From assembly GCA_027676805.1 (NCBI GenBank), contig JAQENU010000003.1, positions 192,265 to 256,264 on the forward strand: a DNA stretch of 64,000 nucleotides. The letters run 5' to 3'. A program made the position numbers and the translations under genes. Each line of letters starts with the position of its first letter. Position 1 is the stretch's first letter. The notes below the pieces were generated by a model. The model saw only the letters and a list, made by a program, of their open reading frames with translations. It was not told the DNA's origin and searched no databases. Origin of the DNA: Coprobacillaceae bacterium UN01-12pH3A (GTDB lineage: Bacteria; Bacillota_I; Bacilli_A; Erysipelotrichales; Coprobacillaceae). Of this stretch, positions 43,013 to 52,187 are shown one piece after another.

Positions 43013-43358
43013 TCTTTTTACCTCCTACCTTTGTTAAATAAAAAAAGTATTCTTCTTTTGTCATATCAAAATGTGAAATAGAATACACGGATGTTAAATC
43101 ATCATGAATGACAACATTCATTTTTTTATCTATATCAAGTCCACAATTTGGAGCTTTTACTTTAATTTCTAAACTTTTATCTAAGATATTCATTAACTCA
43201 ATGTCCTGTACTCTTGCACTTAATTGTTCAAAAGGTAAAGTACATACTTCTTGAAATACAGTTGCATTCTCCTTCGCATTAAAGTTATTTAGTTTTATCT
43301 TCTCCTTTAATACAGAAAGATACCCGTCACGATACCGTGTTTTTCTTTTTTTCTTCAT
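42978..43358 (-). CDS. Head closure/adaptor protein
   Basis: About 126 residues from the ATG at 43,358, which starts within the end of the previous gene. It has a basic start (KKKRKTRYRDGYL) followed by mixed alpha/beta sequence. Position suggests the head-tail stopper (HK97/SPP1 gp16-like). Assignment is by context. Confidence 0.6.
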   Translation of the reverse strand: MKKKRKTRYRDGYLSVLKEKIKLNNFNAKENATVFQEVCTLPFEQLSARVQDIELMNILDKSLEIKVKAPNCGLDIDKKMNVVIHDDLTSVYSISHFDMTKEEYFFYLTKVGGKKNVVIERIEELP

Positions 43359-43638
43359 AAAACTGCACCTCATATTTCATTCGTTCCGCCAATATCTCGG
43401 CTTTATAATTTTCTTCAAAATCCTCTTCCTGATCATAGTAGTTGTATTTACAATAGGCTAAAAAAAGTTTGTGAATACTTCCCGGCGTTTCGATATTGAC
43501 AGTGCCAAATCGTTTTTTAAATTCTGCTAAACCATCCTTTATGATTGATGTGATGAGTGTATTGGTATTGCTATTTTCCCATGTAATCCCGCACTTTATT
43601 TTAACTTCCTTTAATAATTCACTTGATATATCGCTCAT
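43327..43638 (-). CDS. Phage head-tail connector, gp6-like
   Basis: About 103 residues, mostly helical, with EVKIKCGITWENSNTNTLI and FKKRFGTVN, the pattern of the QLRG/gp6-like DNA-packaging adaptor family. First gene after the capsid gene. Start after GGAGG at 43,638. Confidence 0.75.
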   Translation of the reverse strand: MSDISSELLKEVKIKCGITWENSNTNTLITSIIKDGLAEFKKRFGTVNIETPGSIHKLFLAYCKYNYYDQEEDFEENYKAEILAERMKYEVQFYEEKKKNTVS

Positions 43639-43644
43639 TTTATT

Positions 43645-43680
43645 CCTCCAAAATGAAAAGGGGAAATCTATTTCCCCTTG
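43645..43680 (-). terminator. Hairpin after the major capsid gene
   Basis: AAGGGGAAAT and ATTTCCCC pair around two bases, with TTTTCATTTT following on the minus strand. It may act as a partial terminator or stabiliser so that capsid mRNA exceeds connector mRNA. Confidence 0.65.
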
Positions 43681-43688
43681 CATGGATT

Positions 43689-44864
43689 TTATGCGGACGG
43701 TGCTGCACTGTTCAATTCTTTAACCGTTACATAAAATTCCTCTAATTCGCTGATATCTAATAGAATAGAGATCGTATTGTCATATGCGCGACCATTTCCA
43801 TAAAGTTTAATTTTATAAGCACGCTGATCCTCTAAGAATTTAGCTTCGTCTGAATAAGTGATATTCCCTTCTTTTGATGATCCTAATCCGAAGAAATATT
43901 CTTGCGGAATAAATACAACCGCTTCACCTTCGTTTAATTCATTGGATACCACTGTTTCGGTTGGGAACGGAAAAACATCTTTTGTATAAGTCCCATCAAA
44001 ATTACAAGCGGTCGAAGCAGGCATGATTTTAGTTAGATAATCCGTCATATTGCAGACTAAGACAACAGAACTAAATTTACGCATATTTCCTTTTTCCGTT
44101 TTTGCTAGTTTAGCCAATACTTTTCCATATTCTTTAGGTTTAAAGCTTTTCAATTTAACCGCTGTTTTTCTAGGATATTCACCCCCTGTAACGGTTACTC
44201 CTTCTGAAACATCACGTGCTAATCCGATTGGGCATGATTTCCCTGTTCCGTCTACAATACTGGATTCTAATCCATTTGCCAAAGAATCATATAACACGGC
44301 ACGAATATAAGCATCAATCCATTCCGGACCTAAATCCAACATATCCAAACTGATAATAAAGAATGCGGTTAGTTTAAATTGTTCGATATTCATGGTTTTA
44401 AATGCAGAGGTAATTTCATTTGTAATAGCTTGATTGAGTTCGCCCCACACAGCCGTCTGCTTTGAATGATCCTGAACAATCCATTTCGTTGCAAAACTTG
44501 TAAATTTAAAATCAATCTTAGAAAGCAGTGGGTGATCATTTAATAATTCTTTATATACATCTGTAATAATCGTTTCTTCCAAAGATACTTTCATGTTGCT
44601 GATTTCTTGTTTATAATTCGGTGATTTTGCTGCCTTAATGAAATCTTGATAGAATTTCTTTTCTCCGCCAGTTAACTGACGTACTCCTCGATTTTGAAGA
44701 ATTTTTTGGTCATTGGTTTCTACATAGCGGTCGTAATCCTGTTTAATAGATTCTTGTAAAGACATATGATATTCCGTAAAGGATTGTGCGTATCCCTCTA
44801 CATCTCCGTCTTTTAATTTTTGTTGCATCGTTTCTAATAATTTCTTTTGTTCTAATGTTAACAT
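43689..44864 (-). CDS. Major capsid protein, HK97 fold
   Basis: The 391-residue protein lies after the protease gene. A helical N-terminal delta-like region (about 1-90, LEQKKLLETMQQKLKDGD) precedes the HK97 core with LLNDHPLLSKIDF, ALGPEWIDAY-type helix and a C-terminal P-domain. The protease probably removes the N-terminal part during maturation. Confidence 0.9.
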   Translation of the reverse strand: MLTLEQKKLLETMQQKLKDGDVEGYAQSFTEYHMSLQESIKQDYDRYVETNDQKILQNRGVRQLTGGEKKFYQDFIKAAKSPNYKQEISNMKVSLEETIITDVYKELLNDHPLLSKIDFKFTSFATKWIVQDHSKQTAVWGELNQAITNEITSAFKTMNIEQFKLTAFFIISLDMLDLGPEWIDAYIRAVLYDSLANGLESSIVDGTGKSCPIGLARDVSEGVTVTGGEYPRKTAVKLKSFKPKEYGKVLAKLAKTEKGNMRKFSSVVLVCNMTDYLTKIMPASTACNFDGTYTKDVFPFPTETVVSNELNEGEAVVFIPQEYFFGLGSSKEGNITYSDEAKFLEDQRAYKIKLYGNGRAYDNTISILLDISELEEFYVTVKELNSAAPSA

Positions 44865-44874
44865 TGTTTTCCTC

Positions 44875-45630
44875 CTATTTTATATGAAAGGCTTTATTAA
44901 AAAAAGCCATAAGTTCATTGGTTTGTGGTTCCGGTTCTTTTCGTTTTTCCGGTACTTGTTGCGTTGTACGGATCTGATTCAAAACATTAACCATGTGCTG
45001 TTGGCGTTGAATCATAGCTTGTAAATTATCAATTTTGATTTGGCTGACTTTTTCCATTTCTTCTACGTTAGATTCTCCGACAATTTCATCAACTAGTCCG
45101 TTTTCTAAACATTGTTTCGCTGTATAAATGGTTTCTGCATTTAAAGCTGTGATGAGTTCTTCCTCTGTAATTTTCATACGTCCTAAGTAAAGTTGTCTAT
45201 TTGCTTCCATTAATACATCGAGGTCATCTGCTTCTTTTCTTAACTGTTCCGCATTTCCATAACAAACTGCTGCCATGTTATGAATCATAACCGTAGCTTG
45301 TTTTGAAGCAAAGACATAATCCGCAATACATAAGAATAAAGAAGCGGCACTGCAAGCGAAGCCATCAACATAGCACACTTTTCTTGCTTGGTGACGTTGT
45401 AATTGGCTGACCATTCCATACGCTTCGTAGACATCCCCTCCATTGCTGTTAATGTAAATACGTATTTCATTTACATTTGGATATTGTCCTAATTGCTCCC
45501 TGAAATATTCTTGACTTGTTTCACTTGTTTCTTTTTCTCCGTACCAATTGTAATAACTAGGTTGAATCGTATCGTATAAATACAATTCCAAAACGGAATT
45601 ATCCGCTTGTTGTTTCAATTTCCATTTCAA
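44875..45630 (-). CDS. ClpP-like prohead maturation protease
   Basis: A 251-residue ClpP-fold phage protease. NSNGGDVYEAYGM gives the oxyanion region; the catalytic serine is S94 (GFACSAAS) and the histidine H117 (VMIHNMA). The C-terminal part is helical and Gln-rich and may act as a scaffold. Located between portal and capsid genes, as in HK97-like phages. Confidence 0.9.
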   Translation of the reverse strand: MKWKLKQQADNSVLELYLYDTIQPSYYNWYGEKETSETSQEYFREQLGQYPNVNEIRIYINSNGGDVYEAYGMVSQLQRHQARKVCYVDGFACSAASLFLCIADYVFASKQATVMIHNMAAVCYGNAEQLRKEADDLDVLMEANRQLYLGRMKITEEELITALNAETIYTAKQCLENGLVDEIVGESNVEEMEKVSQIKIDNLQAMIQRQQHMVNVLNQIRTTQQVPEKRKEPEPQTNELMAFFNKAFHIK

Positions 45631-45631
45631 T

Positions 45632-46825
45632 TTATATACCCCCTTTCTCTAAAGTCCCATCGATTTCATGGATATCTTCAACATCCATGTCCTTTAGCAG
45701 TTCTTGAATGGTGCTGTAATTTTTTGTCATATAATGGCGTTTTGACCATTCGGTATTCAGTGGCATTTCATTTAGTTTAATCCTGATTTCATCAATGCAG
45801 AAAACGCCACTGCCTAACAATTTATCAATGGCTGTTGCCATTTCAATCACATTAAAATATTTTACCTGACTAAAGTCATACTCATAAAATTTAGTCACTG
45901 CTTTTAGACCATAATCTTTATAACTGATTTCCTCCTGCATCATTTTAAAAATAGGCTTCATGCACAAGGTCATTAAATTATTAAGGATGGCATCATCAAT
46001 ATTAGCCGTATCTCCAAACATTAAGCTAATCGGTATCTTAAAAGATTCTGCGCATAAAGAAAAAACTTCCTTGCGAAGTTCTCGAAATTCTGTGGAAGAT
46101 TGATTGTTTCCCTTGTTTGCATCTTCATATTTATACCCTTCGTATACAGGCAATACCTTTTTGCCATGACCATAAAATTCCTTTAATTTTTCGCCCGTCA
46201 TTTCTGCAAATTGAGCTTCAAAATCAGGCTCATTCGATGCAGCGGTTGAAATATTTAAGAAATAATGTTTATCAGCGATATTGAGATAATTCTCTTTTGC
46301 CGCACCTAACATATTGGCATAGGAAGTATACACACCATCAATATAATGACAAATGCTTTCATCATTTAAACTAAAATAATAGACTTCATCTTCATAAAAC
46401 TTCCGATTAAAACTAAAATCTTTTACGACTACGCCAGTATATTCATTTTTCTTTACGGCAAATGTTTCACGACAAAAGTTATCAGCAATTAAATATTCAC
46501 CTTGATAATTAATCACAAGACATTCATTGTCACTAATTAAATGGCTGACTATCGAATTGATAAAATCATGCTGTTTATCATTTTTGTTAGGACGGATATT
46601 CCAGCGCAAATAACTTTCAGTTTTGACCTCTTTGTTTTCTTCATAATTTCTCAAAACGCATTGAGAAAGAATCCCGGAGATAATAGATTTCACTTTAAGC
46701 AATGCCAATTCTTTAAAATATAATTCGGCTTCCAATCTTGAGACCTTTGCTTCTTTAAGTGGTAGTTTTCCATCTTCAAAAAAGTTTGAGAATAGCCAAT
46801 TTTGAATAGATCGTTTAATTCCCAT
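45632..46825 (-). CDS. Portal protein, HK97 type
   Basis: The 397-residue protein has the HK97 portal pattern: YLRWNIRPNKND, an EYTGVVVKDFSFNRKFYEDE middle and late ESFKIPISLMFGDT, followed by ATAIDKLLGSGVFCIDEIR and ineqLNEMPLN-type stem. It forms the 12-subunit ring for DNA packaging. Between terminase and protease genes. Confidence 0.9.
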   Translation of the reverse strand: MGIKRSIQNWLFSNFFEDGKLPLKEAKVSRLEAELYFKELALLKVKSIISGILSQCVLRNYEENKEVKTESYLRWNIRPNKNDKQHDFINSIVSHLISDNECLVINYQGEYLIADNFCRETFAVKKNEYTGVVVKDFSFNRKFYEDEVYYFSLNDESICHYIDGVYTSYANMLGAAKENYLNIADKHYFLNISTAASNEPDFEAQFAEMTGEKLKEFYGHGKKVLPVYEGYKYEDANKGNNQSSTEFRELRKEVFSLCAESFKIPISLMFGDTANIDDAILNNLMTLCMKPIFKMMQEEISYKDYGLKAVTKFYEYDFSQVKYFNVIEMATAIDKLLGSGVFCIDEIRIKLNEMPLNTEWSKRHYMTKNYSTIQELLKDMDVEDIHEIDGTLEKGGI

Positions 46826-46845
46826 AAGTCACCCCCTTTCTGTTT

Positions 46846-48483
46846 TTAAAGACTGATAATTCCTAATGGTTTACGTTTTCTATATTCCACCAGTTCATCA
46901 TCGCAAGTTTCTGCGGCTACAAATGCCATGAAACCATCTGTCTTTCTTGATTTTTCTTCCTGCTTATCATAAACATAATTTCCTTTACCTGCTGGTACTA
47001 ATTTAACATTATTCGTACACCAACGCATAAACGGATTATCACCCCATACAATAATTTGATTGTTGAAATGAGAATCAATCACAGGTACTACTTTCATGAT
47101 GTCATTAGGACGGATTCGTTTCATTCGTTCCTTATCTTTTGCATCAAAGCCAATCAACTTCAAGTAAGAAGAAAATAATGTATATCTAAAATCATCCATC
47201 ACGATTTTAGTAATGTTATAGGTTTTCCTCTTTTCCTTTATCCAATCAACAATTACTTTTGGGTGAATCTCAACATCATCAACAATGGTTAAGATTCCCA
47301 TTTCCTCCCATGCTTTTAGGTTAGGTTTAATTCGACTTTTGTCCTTAGATTGGTTACAAAACCATGCATGAGAAATCCAATAACGCATACCATCTTGTTT
47401 AAATAATAATCCAGCTGCCACAAAATCGCTTGTTTTTGCATAGTCAATCCCGCAAATACATGAATGTCCTGTTAAATCCGGTAATGGGCGATTGGTGCTT
47501 AAAATGTTTTCCCAGCTAGTCACCGCTGTTTCTTTGTTTTCTTCCACCAAATTCATTCGCTTTACTACGAATGCACGTGATGTTTCGGGATGTTTTAGAT
47601 ATTGCTGGTATTCCTTTCTCATTTGTTCTAAAAGCTGAGGGCGATAACGTAATGAAGGATTCGCTTTATTCCATTTCCGTTCATCGTGAATTTCTTTCTT
47701 ATCATCTAACATACATAAAAAAGGCAATGTCCCATTATCCGGCTGTTTTCCGTCTAAAATATCTTTACACGTTTTTAAATCGTCATCCAGAGGACCTTCG
47801 CGGACATCTCCTTGCGTTGTAATGACAGTCGTCCGTGGATGATCGATTTTTCCTAGTCCTGTATTCGCTACATCAATTAATTCCCAATTCTGATAAGCGT
47901 GTTCTTCATCAAAATCATTCTTTCCCGGTCTTCCTCCGTCCTTCGTATCTGCATTCCTTGTACGGTATCGAATCGAAGATTTTGTTTTTAAATTCGTAAT
48001 GACTACTTTATTCCAGTAAAAAAAACGTTGTAATTTTTATTTATGTTTTTCTAAGACTTGATAAATCTCTTTAAAACTGGTCATCGCTTGATCTTCACTT
48101 GTGGCATAAATATCAACGTCATAATTCTCAATGCCATGTGTATCTGTAATCAGGCAAAAATCCTCGAATGATAGGTACCCATTCTTACCGGCACCACGCC
48201 CTACAATAATTTTTAAGTCCGGGAAACGAGGATATCCATCTTCACGAAATACACAATTATGGAGGACAAAGCAAAACTTTTCCCAATCAAAAAGATCAAA
48301 CGGAAAATACTTTTGATAGGACAAATATTTTTCAATTTGTTGAATATCATAATTTAACACTTCCTCATTAAAAATACGAAGGATCATTGCTTTTAGCTTA
48401 TGCTGCCATTCACACATTTCTTCTGCGTGCTGATCAATTAAATCAAGATAATCTTTAACGGGTTGAGGAATCCTACAACTCAT
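46846..48483 (-). pseudogene. terL: Large terminase subunit with an in-frame TAA
   Basis: Read as one frame this is a full-length terminase of about 545 residues. The N-terminal 148 codons include the Walker A variant VGRGAGKNG (94-102). A single TAA at 48,037-48,039 then interrupts VLEKHK; the same frame continues at once with KLQRFFYWNKVVITNLKTK and includes NDFDEEHAY (Walker B region) and a nuclease part with CGIDYAKTSD and VVPVIDSHF. No shift of frame is needed. One base change (CAA or GAA to TAA) explains it. No ribosome binding site supports restart. Packaging is probably disabled unless the stop is read through. Confidence 0.85.
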
Positions 48484-48814
48484 CGTCCTCACCACTCATT
48501 GTTGCTTGAATATTTAATTGTTGTAAGATACGCAGCATTTGTCCATTAATCTTGACCATTTCTGCCATACTACCATTATTTTTATAATTCACATCCCCTT
48601 TAGCAGTATAGTATTCTACGGTAACACCCCGCTCCTTAATATCCCATTTAAGCTGCTCAACCGTCGCCCAAAATGACATATATGTACCAATAAGGTCGAT
48701 GTTTTGTGGGGTATTTTTACCATCTTGAATAAGCTGTTGAAGCAAACTTTCACGTAGGTCTTTATATGGTTTGGTTAGGTGTATAGTGTCCCAATTCGGT
48801 TCGTTTTTCTTCAT
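48473..48814 (-). CDS. Small terminase subunit, P27 family
   Basis: A 113-residue P27-type protein: LRESLLQQLIQDGK, DLIGTYMSFWATVEQLKWDIKERG and KNNGSMAEMVKINGQM. It recognises phage DNA for packaging. It overlaps the large subunit start and follows an HNH endonuclease gene two genes upstream. Confidence 0.9.
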   Translation of the reverse strand: MKKNEPNWDTIHLTKPYKDLRESLLQQLIQDGKNTPQNIDLIGTYMSFWATVEQLKWDIKERGVTVEYYTAKGDVNYKNNGSMAEMVKINGQMLRILQQLNIQATMSGEDDEL

Positions 48815-49020
48815 AATGGCTCCCCTCCATATTTCTTTTTTTGCTTTAAAAGAGCTTTATTTCCTTTATCGTTTCCTCTGTTTTTCGCCATAAATACAGA
48901 GGTTTCCTTAAATTCACGCAAACAAAAAACACATTGATAAATAATGTGCTTTGTGGTGATACCAAAAGAATTGGTGTGATATATAATTTTCTTTTCTACA
49001 TAACCATGCCGGCACATCAT
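48811..49020 (-). CDS. Small cysteine-containing phage protein
   Basis: About 69 residues, basic, with CVFC near the middle and a lone cysteine near the start, possibly a zinc knuckle. It overlaps the small terminase start by four bases. Function unknown; location near terminase suggests a packaging or mobile-nuclease accessory. Confidence 0.5.
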   Translation of the reverse strand: MMCRHGYVEKKIIYHTNSFGITTKHIIYQCVFCLREFKETSVFMAKNRGNDKGNKALLKQKKKYGGEPL

Positions 49021-49029
49021 CTTCACCTT

Positions 49030-49118
49030 CTTTCACGTGCGCACGCGCGATGTTTTCGTTTTGTCGTGTACCCCCCATCGTTGAAACGTCCCCCAAAAAT
49101 AATCGTTTTTATTTTGAG
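49030..49118. other. GC-rich gap before terminase, candidate cos/packaging region
   Basis: In an AT-rich phage this gap holds CACGTGCGCACGCGCG (49,036-49,051) and, further on, opposing runs CCCCC and GGGGGGG with an A/T-rich hairpin between them (49,090-49,128). HNH nuclease, P27 and HK97-type genes around it are typical of cos phages, and cos sites usually lie close to the small terminase. Inference only. Confidence 0.35.
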
Positions 49119-49124
49119 GGGGGG

Positions 49125-49367
49125 TTATAAATTTGAGTTTTCTTTAACATAATGCAATACAAAATCGATTGTATCTTCATCATATCCAAATAAGTTTTTA
49201 ATTTTCTTTTTATGTTCTTCTGTGATTGACTTCATTACCTCATCTACCTTAATTATCTTACAATGATCATGTTGAACTATATAGCGTATGTATCCATAGG
49301 CATGATAGATATCCAACAATTTCATTTGTGATGTATTGTCGATTACAATTTGTTCTGTCTTTTCCAT
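49125..49367 (-). CDS. Hypothetical phage protein, 80 residues
   Basis: Acidic-to-neutral helical protein (KLLDIYHAYGYIRYIVQ, EVMKSITEEHKKKI). It starts one base after the HNH gene. No family recognised. Confidence 0.55.
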   Translation of the reverse strand: MEKTEQIVIDNTSQMKLLDIYHAYGYIRYIVQHDHCKIIKVDEVMKSITEEHKKKIKNLFGYDEDTIDFVLHYVKENSNL

Positions 49368-49706
49368 TTAAAACCTTTCTTCCGTAATAAATTTCTTTGT
49401 CTTGTTTCTCTTTAACTTTTCAGGATGCAGCTTATTATGACATGTCTTACAAACAGATATAAGATTGCGATACTTCTTACCGTTATAGTAATAATATCTA
49501 CTCAAAGCTAATTCTGGATGCTTACGGACAAATTGATTATGATGAACGGTTGTGGCATTTGGCTTCCCACATATACAACATTCTTTATGATCTTCTTTCA
49601 ATATATCAGCCGCTAAATGTCTGAACTCTTTTGACTTGTAGAATCGCCATAACTCATCCTTTTCAATGAGTTCATTAATCCATCTAACTAATTCTTGTGT
49701 TGTCAT
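49368..49706 (-). CDS. HNH endonuclease
   Basis: A 112-residue HNH protein: zinc cysteines CCICGK and CKTCHNK around the core TTVHHNQFVRKHPEL, ending with HNKLHPEK. In HK97-type phages this small nuclease sits upstream of the terminase and is needed for DNA cutting at packaging. Confidence 0.9.
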   Translation of the reverse strand: MTTQELVRWINELIEKDELWRFYKSKEFRHLAADILKEDHKECCICGKPNATTVHHNQFVRKHPELALSRYYYYNGKKYRNLISVCKTCHNKLHPEKLKRNKTKKFITEERF

Positions 49707-49904
49707 TTAAACCTTATAGACATTATGTGCTTGCAATCCTTGATTACAATTGACACCATCAAAAGATACTTGGTCATCTATATTCAATAGCATATAACCT
49801 TCAGAAATAATTTGTGTGAAGTGAACAAAATATTCTTGCTGATCTTCACCGATGATCTTTCCATATCCTCTTGTTTGATTATATTCTTTTACTTTCCCTG
49901 TCAT
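49707..49904 (-). CDS. Cold-shock-domain-like phage protein
   Basis: A 65-residue single-domain protein resembling cold-shock proteins: TGKVKEYNQTRGYGKIIGED then EYFVHFTQI and DQVSFDGV. The first RNA-binding motif is only partly kept. It may bind single-stranded nucleic acid as an early-late regulator. Strong site AAAGGAG; first gene of the late region. Confidence 0.75.
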   Translation of the reverse strand: MTGKVKEYNQTRGYGKIIGEDQQEYFVHFTQIISEGYMLLNIDDQVSFDGVNCNQGLQAHNVYKV

Positions 49905-49932
49905 AAGATCGCTCCTTTAACTTCGATTAGCA

Positions 49933-49960
49933 ACAAAAAAAGGAGCGTTGTTTGCTCCTC
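49933..49960 (-). terminator. Terminator between early and late regions
   Basis: AGGAGC and GCTCCT pair around a seven-base loop, followed by seven Ts on the minus strand. It lies after the late-regulator gene and before the late operon. Confidence 0.8.
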
Positions 49961-50014
49961 TACACTTATATCGATACTATCATAATACACCAAAAAATAG
50001 TGAAAACAATGACA

Positions 50015-50521
50015 TCAAAGTAATTTTTCTAAAATTTTTCTTCCTTTTCGATTCACACTACTCGGATTCTCTATCTTGTACTTATCCATTAACCTTTTTA
50101 TTTTAAGCTGATTAATATATAAATCGCAGATAAATGCCCGATCATTATCATTTAGCATTTCTAAATACGCATCAATAATTTCACAACGACGTTTTCTAAA
50201 GTTTAAAGCAGATAGATATTTATAGTTATTCTCTTTGATCCATTGCTGCCTATTCATTTTATATTGGTCAATCGAGTTAATAATGGCATTATAGCGCACT
50301 CTATCTTTTTTAGCTGTAGGAATCCCATCTGAATAAGACTGTTTTATACTTTTTAGTTGTTCTTCCTTTTCCCTTATTGGTCGATCAAAATTTTCTAATT
50401 GATAAGCATACCACTTTTTTAAGCTATGTATTGATTTAACCCAATCATTATACAACCTAAATTCCAGTCTTAACTGTTCGATACTCTCTGCCCTATTTAT
50501 TTTCTCCAATCTTTCCAGCAT
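50015..50521 (-). CDS. Probable late-gene transcription activator (ArpU/RinA-like)
   Basis: The 168-residue protein ends with a sigma region 4-like helix-turn-helix (RRCEIIDAYLEML, FICDLYINQLKIKRLMDKY, PSSVNRKGRKILEKLL). The position at the end of the early operon, just before the HNH/terminase block, is that of ArpU/RinA-type late regulators. Sequence match is by pattern only. Confidence 0.6.
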   Translation of the reverse strand: MLERLEKINRAESIEQLRLEFRLYNDWVKSIHSLKKWYAYQLENFDRPIREKEEQLKSIKQSYSDGIPTAKKDRVRYNAIINSIDQYKMNRQQWIKENNYKYLSALNFRKRRCEIIDAYLEMLNDNDRAFICDLYINQLKIKRLMDKYKIENPSSVNRKGRKILEKLL

Positions 50522-50543
50522 ACCTTATTCTCCTTTATTTTTA

Positions 50544-50834
50544 CTATTTACATTCTGTTAATGCTTTAATTCCACTTCTATACTCATCGATTTCACTTGC
50601 TAAGGCTGCAATAACTTCCTTTTCATCATCAACATCAACACCGCAGCATTTTAACCGCTCTATTGTTTTTAAATAAATTTCTTCATTTTTATTTGTAAAC
50701 CATTGATGTGGTTCAATGTCTAAACAGTGTGGTGTGCCTAATATATCCTTAGTCATGCAATGATCGCAATTATGATTTCGCTTGCATTCCTTTTTTATTG
50801 TTAACAAAGCTTTTTTTAATTCTTCTCTGCTCAT
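50544..50834 (-). CDS. Hypothetical phage protein with cysteines, 96 residues
   Basis: Contains CKRNHNCDHC and C-x-D pairs plus a CCGVDV segment, pointing to a possible metal site. Followed by the late regulator. Similar small Cys-containing proteins are common in phage early regions; function unknown. Confidence 0.55.
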   Translation of the reverse strand: MSREELKKALLTIKKECKRNHNCDHCMTKDILGTPHCLDIEPHQWFTNKNEEIYLKTIERLKCCGVDVDDEKEVIAALASEIDEYRSGIKALTECK

Positions 50835-50868
50835 ATACTTAATCCTTTCTTATGTTCCTATTTTATTT

Positions 50869-51576
50869 TTAGAATCTTAATGACATTTGTTCAATAATCT
50901 TTTTATCTGTATAAGATAATTGCCAGTTTTGAATAAATTCTATTGCCTTATCAAAATCTTTTGCTTTAAACTGACTTCTTGTCTTAATACCAACAAAACA
51001 ATTCAAGTCTCTATTTAAGGAATGGTAAATTTGACTACGTTGTTTATTAACTAAATCAAAATTTAGTTCACTGGCTACTTCTCTAACTCTTCTTTTTACC
51101 GCTCGAGAAATATAATTATATTCGCCGGGATTTAGTAATTTATTTTTTTCTAAATCAGTTACACGCTTATCAATCACTGCTACTTTTTCGTTTGATTGAT
51201 TTTGTGCTTCAAACATTAATCTTAATGCACTCATTGGATCACTTGGAACTTGGTAACTTCCAGTTTTTCTAATAGCTGGTAAAACTTCTGATGTAACCCA
51301 TCTTTTAAATTTTTTAGCAGTTGGTAACTTGCTAGATAAAATCAAACTATAAAGTCCTGATTCATTGATGATTGTCAAATTTTGTAATCCTCCCAGGGTG
51401 TCACATTTCGTTACCCCCTTATCTTCCACATCAACATGATCAATCAATGCTTTGCGTGGATTTGAGTATCCTAAAACTTCTGCTACATCTTTCCCGACAA
51501 AATACGGTTCATCATTAAATACTAAACTTCTAACTTCTCCAAATTCTTCATTTTTAAATATTTGTAATTCATTCAT
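50869..51576 (-). CDS. Phage antirepressor, BRO-N with ORF6C-like domain
   Basis: A 235-residue protein. The N-terminal BRO domain (about 1-110) has PYFVGKDVAEVLGYSNPRKA and LTIINESGLYSLIL with SKLPTAKKFKRWVTSEVLP. The C-terminal half (about 150-235) resembles the ORF6C/KilA-C type. Such proteins bind and inactivate phage repressors to favour lytic growth. Follows a small gene 1 base apart. Confidence 0.88.
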   Translation of the reverse strand: MNELQIFKNEEFGEVRSLVFNDEPYFVGKDVAEVLGYSNPRKALIDHVDVEDKGVTKCDTLGGLQNLTIINESGLYSLILSSKLPTAKKFKRWVTSEVLPAIRKTGSYQVPSDPMSALRLMFEAQNQSNEKVAVIDKRVTDLEKNKLLNPGEYNYISRAVKRRVREVASELNFDLVNKQRSQIYHSLNRDLNCFVGIKTRSQFKAKDFDKAIEFIQNWQLSYTDKKIIEQMSLRF

Positions 51577-51577
51577 A

Positions 51578-51844
51578 TTATTTTCCTCCCAATCTATACT
51601 TTATGGTGCTTGCATAATCATTAACCTTTTTAAGTTGACCTTCTGAAATAAAAATATTATTAATTGCTCTAAATCTCTCTATTTCAAAATCGGTTAATTC
51701 GCACTTTCCGCGTATAGCATTTTCGTATTTACTGGTTATTGCAATAATTAAATATATCTTTTCTAAATTTTGTTTAATTAAATTCCCGTTTATAGCTTCA
51801 ATTATTTCATCTTTTAGTTCTTTTTTAGTTAGTGTTGTTTTCAT
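51578..51844 (-). CDS. Hypothetical phage protein, 88 residues
   Basis: Starts at 51,844 behind CAGGAGG. Mostly helical (KKELKDEIIEAING, LEKIYLIIAITSKYENAI). It lies before the antirepressor gene on the same strand. A -10-like TATAGA preceded by the shared motif GAGCAACCTCTT lies upstream (51,885-51,908). Confidence 0.55.
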   Translation of the reverse strand: MKTTLTKKELKDEIIEAINGNLIKQNLEKIYLIIAITSKYENAIRGKCELTDFEIERFRAINNIFISEGQLKKVNDYASTIKYRLGGK

Positions 51845-51927
51845 ATATAAAAACCTCCTGTTAATTTTTTGTATTGCAAAAACAATACATCTATACAAGA
51901 GGTTGCTCGTTATGTTATAATATTTAA

Positions 51928-51992
51928 GCAATCTCTTGTAGATTGTGGTGGGAATCAGTGTTCGTCGGTCAAACTTATCACTGGTTCCTTTA
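51928..51992 (+). ncRNA. Candidate short RNA opposite the antirepressor region
   Basis: An extended -10 (TGTTATAAT, 51,913-51,921) is followed by a stem CAATCT/AGATTG and then a terminator-like stem: GGAATCAGTG (51,951-51,960) with CACTGGTTCC (51,979-51,988) and a T-rich tail. The loop carries GTTCGTCGG, the same word found in the operator of the adjacent RHH gene. No reading frame. The -35 is weak, so the call is tentative. Confidence 0.35.
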
Positions 51993-51994
51993 AT

Positions 51995-52162
51995 TTACTT
52001 TGCTTTACTGATTAGCTGTCTGATACATTCGGATTGACTAATTTTTTTTTGCTCACAAATAGAATTCAATTTATCTAATGTTTCTTTATCAATCCTGATA
52101 GTTAATCTAATGTCTTTGGGTTGACCAACTACTGGTCTACCCATTTTTTTCTTTTCCGACAT
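51995..52162 (-). CDS. Ribbon-helix-helix repressor, Arc/CopG type
   Basis: A 55-residue protein with a basic start (MSEKKKMGRPVVGQPKD), the DNA-contacting strand IRLTIRIDKET and two helices (LDKLNSICEQKK, SQSECIRQLI). It starts after GAGGAGG at 52,162. Repeats in its own promoter suggest autoregulation. Confidence 0.8.
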   Translation of the reverse strand: MSEKKKMGRPVVGQPKDIRLTIRIDKETLDKLNSICEQKKISQSECIRQLISKAK

Positions 52163-52187
52163 AGTCCTCCTCTCTCTTATCAATTAC

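Noticed and set aside
48037..48039. TAA in terL as evidence of stop-codon recoding in the phage
   Set aside because: Many other genes of the phage end normally at TAA, and no other internal TAA occurs in core genes, so a point mutation is simpler.
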